9,482 bases of DNA from Candidatus Omnitrophota bacterium. GTDB taxonomy: Bacteria > Omnitrophota > Gorgyraeia > Aquiviventales > Aquiviventaceae. Made by a program: the position numbers and the translations under genes. Below are positions 1-6,621 of this stretch, in pieces (the stretch's first letter is position 1; every line of letters begins with the position of its first letter). Location: positions 1 through 9,482 of the forward strand of contig JACPAW010000008.1 in NCBI GenBank assembly GCA_016180605.1, given 5' to 3'. A model generated the notes under the pieces. That model was not told the origin of the DNA and did not search any database. It saw only the letters and a list, made by a program, of their open reading frames with translations.

Positions 1-22
1 GTCACGGGTTTTCCGGAATCGC

Positions 23-104
23 GCAGGGATGGTGAAACTGGCAGACACGATAGGTTGAGGGCCTATTGCCGCAAGGCGTGAGGGTTCAAATCCCTCTCCC
101 TGCA
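23..104 (+). tRNA. tRNA-Leu (anticodon GAG)
   Basis: A complete class II tRNA cloverleaf is visible. The acceptor stem is GCAGGGA (23-29) with TCCCTGC (97-103), and the discriminator is A104. The D-arm region contains TGGCAGACACG, typical of bacterial tRNA-Leu. The anticodon stem is ATAGG/CCTAT (50-54/62-66) around the loop TTGAGGG, which places the anticodon GAG at 57-59. The long variable arm is GCC-GCAA-GGC, the class II hallmark. The T arm is GAGGG-TTCAAAT-CCCTC. No CCA is encoded, because A104 is followed by TTTT, so a CCA-adding enzyme would be needed. The isoacceptor reads CUC and CUU codons. Its promoter would lie outside the window. Confidence 0.97.
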
Positions 105-147
105 TTTTAACTTGATATGAGGGATTTGAAGAGAGCCACAAATGAGA

Positions 148-280
148 GCACACAGCAGACAGCACTCAGCACACAGACTGAGCACACAGTATCCAGCACA
201 CAGCACACAGATTAGGACAGGAATTTTTACTGTGTGCTGTTTGCTGTGTGCTGTATGCTGAGTGTTGATTGCTGTTTGCT
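148..280. repeat. Imperfect inverted repeat of CAGCACACAG-like units
   Basis: The left arm (148-210) is a series of GCACACAG, GCACTCAG and GCAGACAG units. The right arm (230-280) is made of the complementary CTGTGTGCTG-type units. Around the spacer 211-229, bases 194-210 pair with 230-246 with one mismatch, a 17-position stem, and further units can pair in shifted registers. The element lies between the tRNA and the promoter of the plus operon and contains no credible reading frame. No T-run follows the stem, so it does not look like an intrinsic terminator. It resembles dispersed low-complexity intergenic repeats known in several environmental bacterial lineages; I cannot assign it to a named family. 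Confidence 0.75.
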
Positions 281-307
281 AGTTAGACAATTTTCATCAA
301 GATTATC

Positions 308-336
308 TTGACAACTTGTTCTACCCTTGTTAGTGT
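308..336 (+). promoter_or_regulatory. Predicted sigma70-type promoter of the plus operon leader
   Basis: A perfect -35 box TTGACA (308-313) is followed by a 17-base spacer and the -10 box TAGTGT (331-336). The -10 is weak (three of six consensus positions), but it is preceded by TGT at 328-330, an extended -10 (TGn) element. Transcription would start near 343 and produce a leader of about 200 bases before the GTG start at 544. It is the best promoter-like signal between the tRNA and the operon. Confidence 0.55.
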
Positions 337-387
337 GTGTCTAGTTATTATTTGCAGCATCTATTGGCAAAAAAACGGCCCGTAAAA

Positions 388-500
388 GTGTATTCGATAC
401 ACACAAGGGTTCCCCTCAAAGACGAGGGGGAAATGTCTACGAGAAAAGCGCAAGGATGTTTTTCCCCCAACGACTGGGTGTCATTGGGGGTTTTATTTTA
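388..500 (+). promoter_or_regulatory. Structured leader, candidate transcription attenuator
   Basis: The leader holds a hairpin GTGTAT-TCG-ATACAC (388-402), then three mutually exclusive pairings. First, TTCCCCTC (410-417) pairs with GAGGGG and following bases (424-432). Second, GGGGGAAA (426-433) pairs exactly with TTTCCCCC (461-468). Third, CCCCCAA (464-470) pairs with TTGGGGG (484-490), forming an intrinsic terminator. This corresponds to an anti-antiterminator, antiterminator and terminator. I do not recognise the consensus of a known aptamer, including the c-di-GMP-I and II riboswitch cores. A 22-codon frame starts at ATG 433 and ends at TAG 501, but it has no run of one amino acid that would mark a classical leader peptide. 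The region could instead encode a terminated small RNA of about 155 bases. Confidence 0.45.
464..498 (+). terminator. Rho-independent terminator within the operon leader
   Basis: CCCCCAA (464-470) pairs with TTGGGGG (484-490). Inside, GAC (472-474) pairs with GTC (480-482) across one C/A mismatch, leaving a TGGGT loop. The stem is followed directly by TTTTATTTT. This is a strong intrinsic terminator placed after the leader promoter and about 45 bases before the first coding start. It therefore either ends a short RNA or controls read-through into the operon. Confidence 0.8.
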
Positions 501-528
501 GTCGGAACACGGCAGTCGGAACACGGCA
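501..528 (+). repeat. Perfect 14-base tandem duplication
   Basis: GTCGGAACACGGCA occurs at 501-514 and again at 515-528 with no mismatch. The pair sits between the terminator and the Shine-Dalgarno AGGGGGG (530-536) of the first gene. It could be a protein-binding site, a translational control element or a recent slippage duplication; the sequence does not decide. Confidence 0.85.
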
Positions 529-543
529 CAGGGGGGTGCTGGC

Positions 544-1215
544 GTGAATAAGCGGCTACTTATCATTGCTTCTGTTTTAGGAATTACCTTGGTTGGTGCA
601 TTAGCGGCGGAGCATACCTATTGCAACATGGTAGAGCGCCGCTACGCGCAATTGGAAACGACACAGCAAACCATTCATCACCAGGTGGGAAAGATTTTGC
701 AAGCACACCAGCAGGCACGCCATGAGCTTCAGGAGGAGCAACAGCGCAGCCAGAAGTTATCGGAAGCACTGACATTGGCACAGAGTAAATTGGAAGAAAT
801 GACGACTCGGGCTACTGAAGAAGCGCGCAGCGTGCAGGATCTTCAATTGCGCTTGGCCGGGGTCCATGAACAAATGAGCCAATTGCAAGGGGAGCTGGCT
901 AGCGTGTTGCGCGAACGACAAACGAGCAAAAATGCTTCTTCAACCGTTCAATTGGATCGAATCATTGTCAGCCAAGAGGGTGCACCAGAACTTCAGGGCC
1001 GGGTCTTGTCCGTCGACCGGCAATGGAAATTCATTGTCGTGGATTTAGGTTGGGATGCGGTTCGGATCGGCGATGTAGTTTCCATATTTAGAAACGGAAA
1101 ACTCTTGGCCAAGGCACGTATCGAGCGCGTGCAAGAGGGTATTAGTGCTGCGAGTTTCTTGCCGGATTGGGAGCATGCGGAAGTTGAAACAAACGACTTG
1201 GTAAAACTGCTCTGA
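544..1215 (+). CDS. Single-pass membrane protein with periplasmic coiled coil
   Basis: This 223-residue protein starts at GTG 544, supported by AGGGGGG at 530-536 with a 7-base spacing; the next Met is residue 29, beyond the membrane segment. Residues 4-22 form a hydrophobic membrane anchor or uncleaved signal. Residues about 30-127 are rich in Q, E, A, L and R with heptad character, a long coiled coil. Residues about 136-223 form a compact beta-rich domain with the pattern GRVLSVDRQWKFIVVDLG followed by IGDVVSIFRNG. That pattern resembles small barrel-like domains of envelope proteins such as the FlgT C-terminal region. No lipobox cysteine is seen. The TGA stop overlaps the next ATG by one base, so the genes are probably translationally coupled. 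The exact function is unknown; a structural or scaffold role in the envelope, working with the two PilZ proteins downstream, is inferred. Confidence 0.85.
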   Translation: MNKRLLIIASVLGITLVGALAAEHTYCNMVERRYAQLETTQQTIHHQVGKILQAHQQARHELQEEQQRSQKLSEALTLAQSKLEEMTTRATEEARSVQDLQLRLAGVHEQMSQLQGELASVLRERQTSKNASSTVQLDRIIVSQEGAPELQGRVLSVDRQWKFIVVDLGWDAVRIGDVVSIFRNGKLLAKARIERVQEGISAASFLPDWEHAEVETNDLVKLL

Positions 1216-3209
1216 TGAAGGTTGCACGCAAGGCAGCCTTTTTGTGCGTATGGGTAATTAGCTTTAGCTGCTTTGCGGCAAATGGGTTCAGTCAGGCGGC
1301 AGAAACAACTGATCCTGCCCCTCAAAATACCACCCGGATCCTCTTGAAAATCGGATCCGCAGATCCTTTAGCCGTACAAGCTACTTACCAAGATTCCCCT
1401 CCGACCATTAATATTTCTTTTCCAGGGCAAACGGTCATGGGTTCCGTGCCGGAGCGAACGGTGTTTGCCCGCGGCCCTGTCCGTTCCATACTCGCCCGTT
1501 ACGAGTCTTCTCAGGAGAGTGCCGAGCGATTCTTGCGCGGCCTCCAAATCGTGCTCAGTGGTGCTTTCCCTTATCGAGTCCGTTCGGAACCAAGTCAAGT
1601 CGTGGTAGAGTTGGATCACCCCGCATCGTTTGCCAGCGCTGCGTTAGAAGTACAGATCCGCCGCGGCACGATCATCCAAGGAAGGGAGCATCGGCAAGTA
1701 AGCGAGCGTTTTCGTGCGATGCAAGCGGCTCTTGACCAGGCCCTGCCTACGCCGTGGAGCTTCCATTTAGAGCAAAAGCAGTCCTCCATGGTAACGACGG
1801 TACCCAAGGCGCAGGCGATAGCACTCCTGCAGCCGCCTCAGACCAGCTTTGGTTCCCAAGCAACAGGGAAATTTTTGCCACAACCAAGCTTAAGCCAAGC
1901 CAGTTTCGTGATCATGTTTTTTGGATTGGCTGCTTTGACCATCTGGCTCTTTTTTATAGGCTTGGTATCCTCTGGAAGCCGTCGGCAAAAGACGCAACGG
2001 GTCGCTTCGCGCGTGCCTTCCGGTATCGTGTTGATGGACCAGCTGGTATGGCGGGCATTCGAGCAGCAAGGCTATCGATTAATCTTGGAGCAGCCATTTG
2101 GGGAAGGTTTGTGCGCAACGGTGCGTTTGATGGCCAAAGATAATACGACTGCCGCACTATGCGTGTTAAGCGAAGGAGCGTTGGTTGAGAAGCAGACGAT
2201 AGACCGTTGTGCCCGGGTCTGTCGAGCGCTCAATGCCCCGAAGGCTTTTCTCGTGGCTCCTGCAGCTTTTACGGTGCCGGCTCAGCGCGTGGCTCAGGAG
2301 CGGGGCTTAACGCTGATTGGTCGGGATCAACTGACAGAGCTTCTTGGAACGGGTGCCAAGCAAGAAGCGCTGGCACAGCAACTAGCACGGCAAAACGCGC
2401 AACTGAGCCAGACGCAAGAGGTGCTCCAGCAGTCCGTGACCGAAGCGGATTTATTACGGCGCCAGCGCAATGAGGCGAGTTGGTACTTGGGGGAGGAGCG
2501 GGCAAGGTCAGCCCAGGTGGCTCTTCAGCTGGAGGAGTTGCAGGAGCAGTTGCGTCGCCATCAGGATGCCTGCCACCGACTGGAACAGGATGTGTTGACA
2601 TGGCGTCAGCGCTGGGATGAGAGCCAGTGGTATCTCGGTGAAGCACGAGTCCGGATCCAATATTTAGAAAACCAATGGGCCTCGCTTTCCGAAATGGCCA
2701 AACAAGCCGAATGCCTGGCACAAGAAAAAGAGCAGATCAGCGAACAGCTAGCAGAAGAGCAATCTAAACGCAAAGCTGCAGAAAACACAGTTGCAGCACT
2801 TAAAGAGCAATTAAATCAAGCGCGGCAGTCGCTGGAGCGGCTTGGGTATGAATTGAATCGCTGGCAGACGCTCGGTGAGCGTCGCCGGAAGCAGCGAGTC
2901 CTTCCGCAGGATTCAGGGGTGGAAATTCTTCTTGGAGAAACGGAAGAACCGGTGCGAGGCTCTCTTAAAGATGTCAGCCTAACCGGTATCGGAATCGAGA
3001 CCAGCCAGAAGCTCCCAGAGGCATCCGGGTTTTCCTTGCGCTTGTCATTGCCTGGCATGGAGCCGGTTCTGTGCCGTGCCCGCCGTGTGTGGCAAGACGA
3101 ATCTCAAAATCAACGCAATATCTGGCGAAGTGGGTTTCAGTTCTCGCGGCTTTCCAGAGATTCTCGAAAGTGCATTCGTGCATCCATCCGACAGATAGCG
3201 TCGGCTTAA
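1215..3209 (+). CDS. Membrane-spanning PilZ protein with AMIN-like and nuclease-like domains
   Basis: This 664-residue protein has a distinctive layout. Residues 1-28 are a signal peptide or anchor ending near FSQA. Residues about 40-136 are beta-rich and AMIN-like, a fold that binds peptidoglycan or secretins in other proteins. Residues 230-252 form a membrane helix. Residues about 268-378 resemble the type II endonuclease-like (Mrr-type) fold, ending in the typical AQERGLTLIGRDQL strand-turn, but the D...(E/Q)xK catalytic signature is not visible, so it is probably not a nuclease. Residues about 380-552 are coiled coil with two copies of an RQR...WYLGE motif. Residues about 553-664 are a PilZ domain with both c-di-GMP-binding motifs, R557xxxR561 and D586xSxxG591. 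The PilZ end would be cytoplasmic and the AMIN-like part periplasmic, suggesting inside-out signalling. The PilZ call is firm, the AMIN-like and nuclease-like calls are tentative, and the biological target is unknown. Confidence 0.88.
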   Translation: MKVARKAAFLCVWVISFSCFAANGFSQAAETTDPAPQNTTRILLKIGSADPLAVQATYQDSPPTINISFPGQTVMGSVPERTVFARGPVRSILARYESSQESAERFLRGLQIVLSGAFPYRVRSEPSQVVVELDHPASFASAALEVQIRRGTIIQGREHRQVSERFRAMQAALDQALPTPWSFHLEQKQSSMVTTVPKAQAIALLQPPQTSFGSQATGKFLPQPSLSQASFVIMFFGLAALTIWLFFIGLVSSGSRRQKTQRVASRVPSGIVLMDQLVWRAFEQQGYRLILEQPFGEGLCATVRLMAKDNTTAALCVLSEGALVEKQTIDRCARVCRALNAPKAFLVAPAAFTVPAQRVAQERGLTLIGRDQLTELLGTGAKQEALAQQLARQNAQLSQTQEVLQQSVTEADLLRRQRNEASWYLGEERARSAQVALQLEELQEQLRRHQDACHRLEQDVLTWRQRWDESQWYLGEARVRIQYLENQWASLSEMAKQAECLAQEKEQISEQLAEEQSKRKAAENTVAALKEQLNQARQSLERLGYELNRWQTLGERRRKQRVLPQDSGVEILLGETEEPVRGSLKDVSLTGIGIETSQKLPEASGFSLRLSLPGMEPVLCRARRVWQDESQNQRNIWRSGFQFSRLSRDSRKCIRASIRQIASA

Positions 3210-3218
3210 GCCTTTCAT

Positions 3219-4142
3219 ATGCAGGAGCGGCGCACGATCGTTCGCATTCCTCATCGCTTAAGGGTCCCTTATTGTCCTGTCCGAGATACACGCATCCGGG
3301 ATGGAAAAATAGAGGACTTAAGTGAGCGCGGGGCACGCCTCGTCACTCGCGAGGACCACGCGCAAGATGAGAAAATTGCCGTCTCGGTGCCGCTTTCCGG
3401 AATGGCCGATACCGTCACTCTTACGGGCCGTGTGCGCTGGTCGCTTAGCCCTTTGCGTCGCCGGCATGTACTGGGTGTGGAATGGTTGCTTCTTGAAGAA
3501 CCCACGCGTCGCCGGCTCCATCAATTTCTTCTTCAACGCTCTCGCGAAACCGGAAATCTGCCAAGTATAGTTGCCGTAAAGCCTGCGCTGCGGCCCAATA
3601 GACTGCGCAGGATCCGTTCCGTTCTGTTCCGTTTGGCACTTGCTTTGATAATTCCTGCCGTTTCTCTATGGATATTCTCGCTGCGCGATTCTCAGCAGCA
3701 GCTTTTGACACTGCTCAACCAGCGTGAGGCGCTTGTTCAAAGTCTATCCAATCGGGCCTTGGTGCTACAGGAAGCTTTAGGCTCTGCCCAGGTTCATTTG
3801 AGCACGACAACCGGAGAAGTCAATCGGCTGACACAGGAAGCGGATACCATGGACCAACAAGTCCAGCAGCTCGCTCAGGATGTAGCAGGGGTAGTGGCCT
3901 CGCATCAGAATATCACCGAACAGCGCGCCCTTCTGATTAAAGAGCTGCAGCAGAGGGAAGAAGAGCGCTCCTTATTGGCGCAACGGCTGCTATCCCCTCA
4001 GGAATTGGCGGTAGCGATCCAAGAAGCCATTGCAAGAAGAGAAAAAGAGCGGCGTGAATCCATCCAGAAAGAACGAAATTCTCACCGCCCCTTGAGGCAA
4101 AATCAGGGATATCTTGTGGGTAGGCCCCCTCTGAACGATTAG
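3219..4142 (+). CDS. PilZ-domain membrane protein with periplasmic coiled coil
   Basis: This 307-residue protein begins with a PilZ domain (about 1-110) that has R5xxxR9 and D33xSxxG38, the two c-di-GMP contact motifs, and the late GVEW strand. Residues about 135-154 form one membrane helix. Residues about 157-285 are a long Q/E/L-rich coiled coil, expected in the periplasm, ending in a short polar tail. The start ATG 3219 is in the same frame as the upstream gene, 3 codons after its TAA stop, and has no clear Shine-Dalgarno, so reinitiation after the previous gene is likely. The PilZ domain thus lies directly after the C-terminal PilZ of its neighbour. Its TAG stop overlaps the stop of the convergent gene. 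I infer a c-di-GMP receptor that transmits the signal across the inner membrane; the output partner is not identifiable. Confidence 0.88.
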   Translation: MQERRTIVRIPHRLRVPYCPVRDTRIRDGKIEDLSERGARLVTREDHAQDEKIAVSVPLSGMADTVTLTGRVRWSLSPLRRRHVLGVEWLLLEEPTRRRLHQFLLQRSRETGNLPSIVAVKPALRPNRLRRIRSVLFRLALALIIPAVSLWIFSLRDSQQQLLTLLNQREALVQSLSNRALVLQEALGSAQVHLSTTTGEVNRLTQEADTMDQQVQQLAQDVAGVVASHQNITEQRALLIKELQQREEERSLLAQRLLSPQELAVAIQEAIARREKERRESIQKERNSHRPLRQNQGYLVGRPPLND

Positions 4143-5077
4143 CTACGTCTTTCCTTCACGCAGATACTGCGCTCAAAAGTCTTCGCGTAGGTTTTTAGCT
4201 CCGCACTCATTCTGGCGATTTGCTCAGGCGTTTTCGGACTTTGAGGGCTGCTCGTCACGACGGTGATGGAAACAGAAAGCAGAGGGAGGCGCACCTGCTG
4301 TCCCTTGCGGTCGGTATGCAGCAAGTATCCGCGTTTTACGTCTTCCTTGCTATGAAGAGTCGGTATCAAGGCCTCGAATTTACGGATAATCGTATCGCAA
4401 AGGGAATCGGAGGGCGAGTGGGTAATAATCAAAAAGTCATCGCCTCCAATGTGCCCGACAAAATCCTCCGGGCTGCCGTGCGCGCGCGATGCTTCAAGCA
4501 GGATGGCAGCGGTTTGACGGATGACCTCATCTCCCTGTTTGAAACCGTAATGATCGTTGAACGCTTTAAAGCGATTGAGGTCGATGTAGCAGACGGAAAA
4601 AGTTTCTTTTGCTCCCAGCCGGCGTTCTAATTCCCGCTGAATAGAAGGATTTCCGGGAAGCTTGGTTAAAGGATTGGCTTCTAGTTCGACGGTGGTACGG
4701 CGCAACACCATTTTCACCCGAGCCAGCAGTTCCTCGGGTTCAAAGGGTTTTGTGAGATAGTCATCCGCACCCGCATTGATTCCTTGCACCTTATCCTGCA
4801 ATTCGCTTTTTCCGGTAAGCATGATTACAGGCAGATGCTGGAGGAAAGTATCCTGGCGCAGCTTTTCACAAATTTGAGGTCCCGTCAATTCTGGCATCAT
4901 GTAGTCCAGGATGGCTAACACGGGGGTGTTGCTGCGTATCGATTCAAGGGCCTGTTTTCCATCAGCTGCTTCTTGAACCGTATAGCCTGCCATCTCCAAG
5001 ATTGATCGGAGAATGTCTCGCAAATCCGGATCATCATCGGCAACCAAGATAATGCCGGTGGAAGTTGCGGGAGTCAT
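4139..5077 (-). CDS. Response regulator with degenerate GGDEF (GGDDF) domain
   Basis: Of 312 residues, about 8-125 form a receiver domain with the acidic pocket D14-D16, phosphoacceptor D58, T88 and K110, all intact. Residues about 135-305 form a GGDEF-family domain. It retains the metal-site D166, N174 and D175, but the signature reads GGDDF (211-215), so the catalytic glutamate is replaced by aspartate. The inhibitory RxxD site is lost, with S202 where R is expected. A longer segment around RGYLLHTDRKG (249-259) and PLLSVSI follows, which I recall as typical of a conserved degenerate GGDEF subgroup. The domain may bind nucleotide, be weakly active, or act as a protein partner. The start ATG 5077 lies 7 bases after the kinase stop, so it is the likely cognate regulator of that kinase. 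Its position mirrors NarR in NosP-NahK-NarR systems, though no EAL domain is present. Confidence 0.92.
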   Translation of the reverse strand: MTPATSTGIILVADDDPDLRDILRSILEMAGYTVQEAADGKQALESIRSNTPVLAILDYMMPELTGPQICEKLRQDTFLQHLPVIMLTGKSELQDKVQGINAGADDYLTKPFEPEELLARVKMVLRRTTVELEANPLTKLPGNPSIQRELERRLGAKETFSVCYIDLNRFKAFNDHYGFKQGDEVIRQTAAILLEASRAHGSPEDFVGHIGGDDFLIITHSPSDSLCDTIIRKFEALIPTLHSKEDVKRGYLLHTDRKGQQVRLPLLSVSITVVTSSPQSPKTPEQIARMSAELKTYAKTFERSICVKERRS

Positions 5078-5084
5078 GCTTTTC

Positions 5085-6617
5085 TCATCCTGTCGGCAAA
5101 GTGAGGGTAAACGTGCTGCCCTTGTTTTTCTCGGAGGCTACCTGAATCGTTCCATGGTGCGCTTCTATAATGCGTTTGACCAATGCCAGGCCAAGGCCCG
5201 TGCCGCGGATCTGTTGGTTGACTGGGTCGTTAGCGCGGTAGAATTCCTGGAAAAGCTTGGGCAAGTCCTCGGCTGAAATTCCACAGCCTGTATCGCTGAC
5301 CGACGCGGTCAGCGTGCCGTTTGCTTGACGGAATCGGAGATGTATACGGCCGTTGGGTGGGGTGTATTTGATGGCATTGGAGAGCAGGTTCACGAAGACG
5401 CGCTGCAAATGCTGCGTATCTCCCGTCAAATGAGTGACATTGCCGTGTTCTACGTCATAGCGGATTTGTTTGGACTCCATCTGCGGGTTAATGACATCTT
5501 GAATACTGCCTAGGAAGTCATCGATCGGGATTAATCGTTGCTCCATCGTGATCCTTCCGGATTCGATCCGTGCGATGTCCAACAGGTTGCTGATGAACGC
5601 CGTCAGTAAATCCGCATGCTTTTCGATTTTTCCAATGCGCTCCTCTTGTGGATGAGATAAAGAACCAAATTGTCCGGTCAACAGCAGAGCCGCATAGCCT
5701 TTGATGGCAGCCAGGGGAGTGCGTAATTCATGGGAAACGGCGGAAACGAAATCGCTTTTGGCCTGATTTAAACGCATGAGGGCTGTATTGACCTGAGCCA
5801 ACTCGCTGGTGCGCTCCTGGACTTTATGCTCTAATTCCTGTTGCGAGGTCCAAGCTTTTTCGTATAACGCTGAATTTTCAACTGCGGTGGCCAGTTGATT
5901 CGTTAGGATCGACAGCAGTTCCTCATCCGCACGAAGATTACCCGCAGGTCCGCCTGAACGTCCCAGGATCAAGCATCCAGAAGGGCCGGTATGCGGAATG
6001 ATGCTGGCGACGACGGCAAATGTGGCATGAAGCAGCTCCAGCAGCCGTTGTTGAGATGGCTGAGTGGAGATACCTTCTTGCAGGGTCAGAGGCGAAGTGG
6101 CGCTCATCATCTGCTTCAAGAGCCCGCTTTGAACCAAATGGTCCCGCACCGCTTCTCCAAGAGTTTGCTCGATTCCTACCAGCGAATTCCAGCTGATTGA
6201 TCCAGAGGAATGGCACATGCCAAGCAGTCCTATTTCAAAACCAAACGATGCTACGGTGGGAATGTCCAGCTTGCTGTATATTTCCTCGGGCCGCAGACTG
6301 ACGGCAAGCTGGCGCCCTAGTTCATGCAGCGACATAAGCGATGCCAAGCGCTTATCCAGCTCTTCTTGAATCCGGTGAAGCTCAAGGTCTGTCCGAATAA
6401 TGAGTTTGGCTTGTTCGTCAAGCTGCTGATAAGCGGTTTGCAACTCGCGTAATTTCCCCACCTGTCGTCTTGCTAGCTCGATCTTTAAGGCTAGATAAGC
6501 CAACGACCCCAGTACCACGGTTGCCATGCCTAATGCCGGCCCGCCGCCTGCCTCAAATGCTAGGGTCAGCGTTCCTAAAATGCCGATTGTGAGCACAAAA
6601 TAAATCCAATAATGCAT
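5085..6617 (-). CDS. Membrane-anchored GAF sensor histidine kinase
   Basis: This 510-residue kinase opens with two hydrophobic segments (about 3-21 and 27-46) with almost no periplasmic loop, so its signal is probably sensed inside the cell or in the membrane. Coiled linkers (47-95 and 250-285) flank a GAF-like domain (about 95-250). The dimerisation/phosphoacceptor helix carries SHELRTPLAAIKGY with H296. The ATPase domain has the N box NLLSNAIKYT (N414), the G1 box D442xGxG446 and the G2 box GTGLGLALV (472-480). There is no fused receiver domain, so the kinase is not a hybrid. The ATG at 6617 is 4 bases after the stop of the FIST gene, with GGGGA upstream inside that gene's end. The following response regulator gene, 7 bases on, is the expected phosphorylation partner. 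By context it is the counterpart of NahK. Confidence 0.95.
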   Translation of the reverse strand: MHYWIYFVLTIGILGTLTLAFEAGGGPALGMATVVLGSLAYLALKIELARRQVGKLRELQTAYQQLDEQAKLIIRTDLELHRIQEELDKRLASLMSLHELGRQLAVSLRPEEIYSKLDIPTVASFGFEIGLLGMCHSSGSISWNSLVGIEQTLGEAVRDHLVQSGLLKQMMSATSPLTLQEGISTQPSQQRLLELLHATFAVVASIIPHTGPSGCLILGRSGGPAGNLRADEELLSILTNQLATAVENSALYEKAWTSQQELEHKVQERTSELAQVNTALMRLNQAKSDFVSAVSHELRTPLAAIKGYAALLLTGQFGSLSHPQEERIGKIEKHADLLTAFISNLLDIARIESGRITMEQRLIPIDDFLGSIQDVINPQMESKQIRYDVEHGNVTHLTGDTQHLQRVFVNLLSNAIKYTPPNGRIHLRFRQANGTLTASVSDTGCGISAEDLPKLFQEFYRANDPVNQQIRGTGLGLALVKRIIEAHHGTIQVASEKNKGSTFTLTLPTG

Positions 6618-6621
6618 GGCT

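Noticed and set aside
148..280. A CRISPR array.
   Set aside because: The units are about 8-10 bases, contiguous or separated by a few bases, and arranged as inverted arms. There are no spacers of uniform length.
343..463. A c-di-GMP riboswitch upstream of the PilZ operon.
   Set aside because: The context is suggestive, but the conserved core sequences of the c-di-GMP-I and II classes are not present. Only the attenuator-like geometry can be supported.
544..1215. A chemoreceptor or lipoprotein.
   Set aside because: There is no lipobox cysteine at the end of the hydrophobic segment and no methyl-accepting signalling tip in the coiled coil.
2010..2354. An active Mrr-type restriction endonuclease and hence a defence gene.
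   Set aside because: The fold resemblance is in the strand-turn pattern, but the catalytic D and (E/Q)xK residues are not visible, and the domain sits in a membrane PilZ protein among signalling genes.
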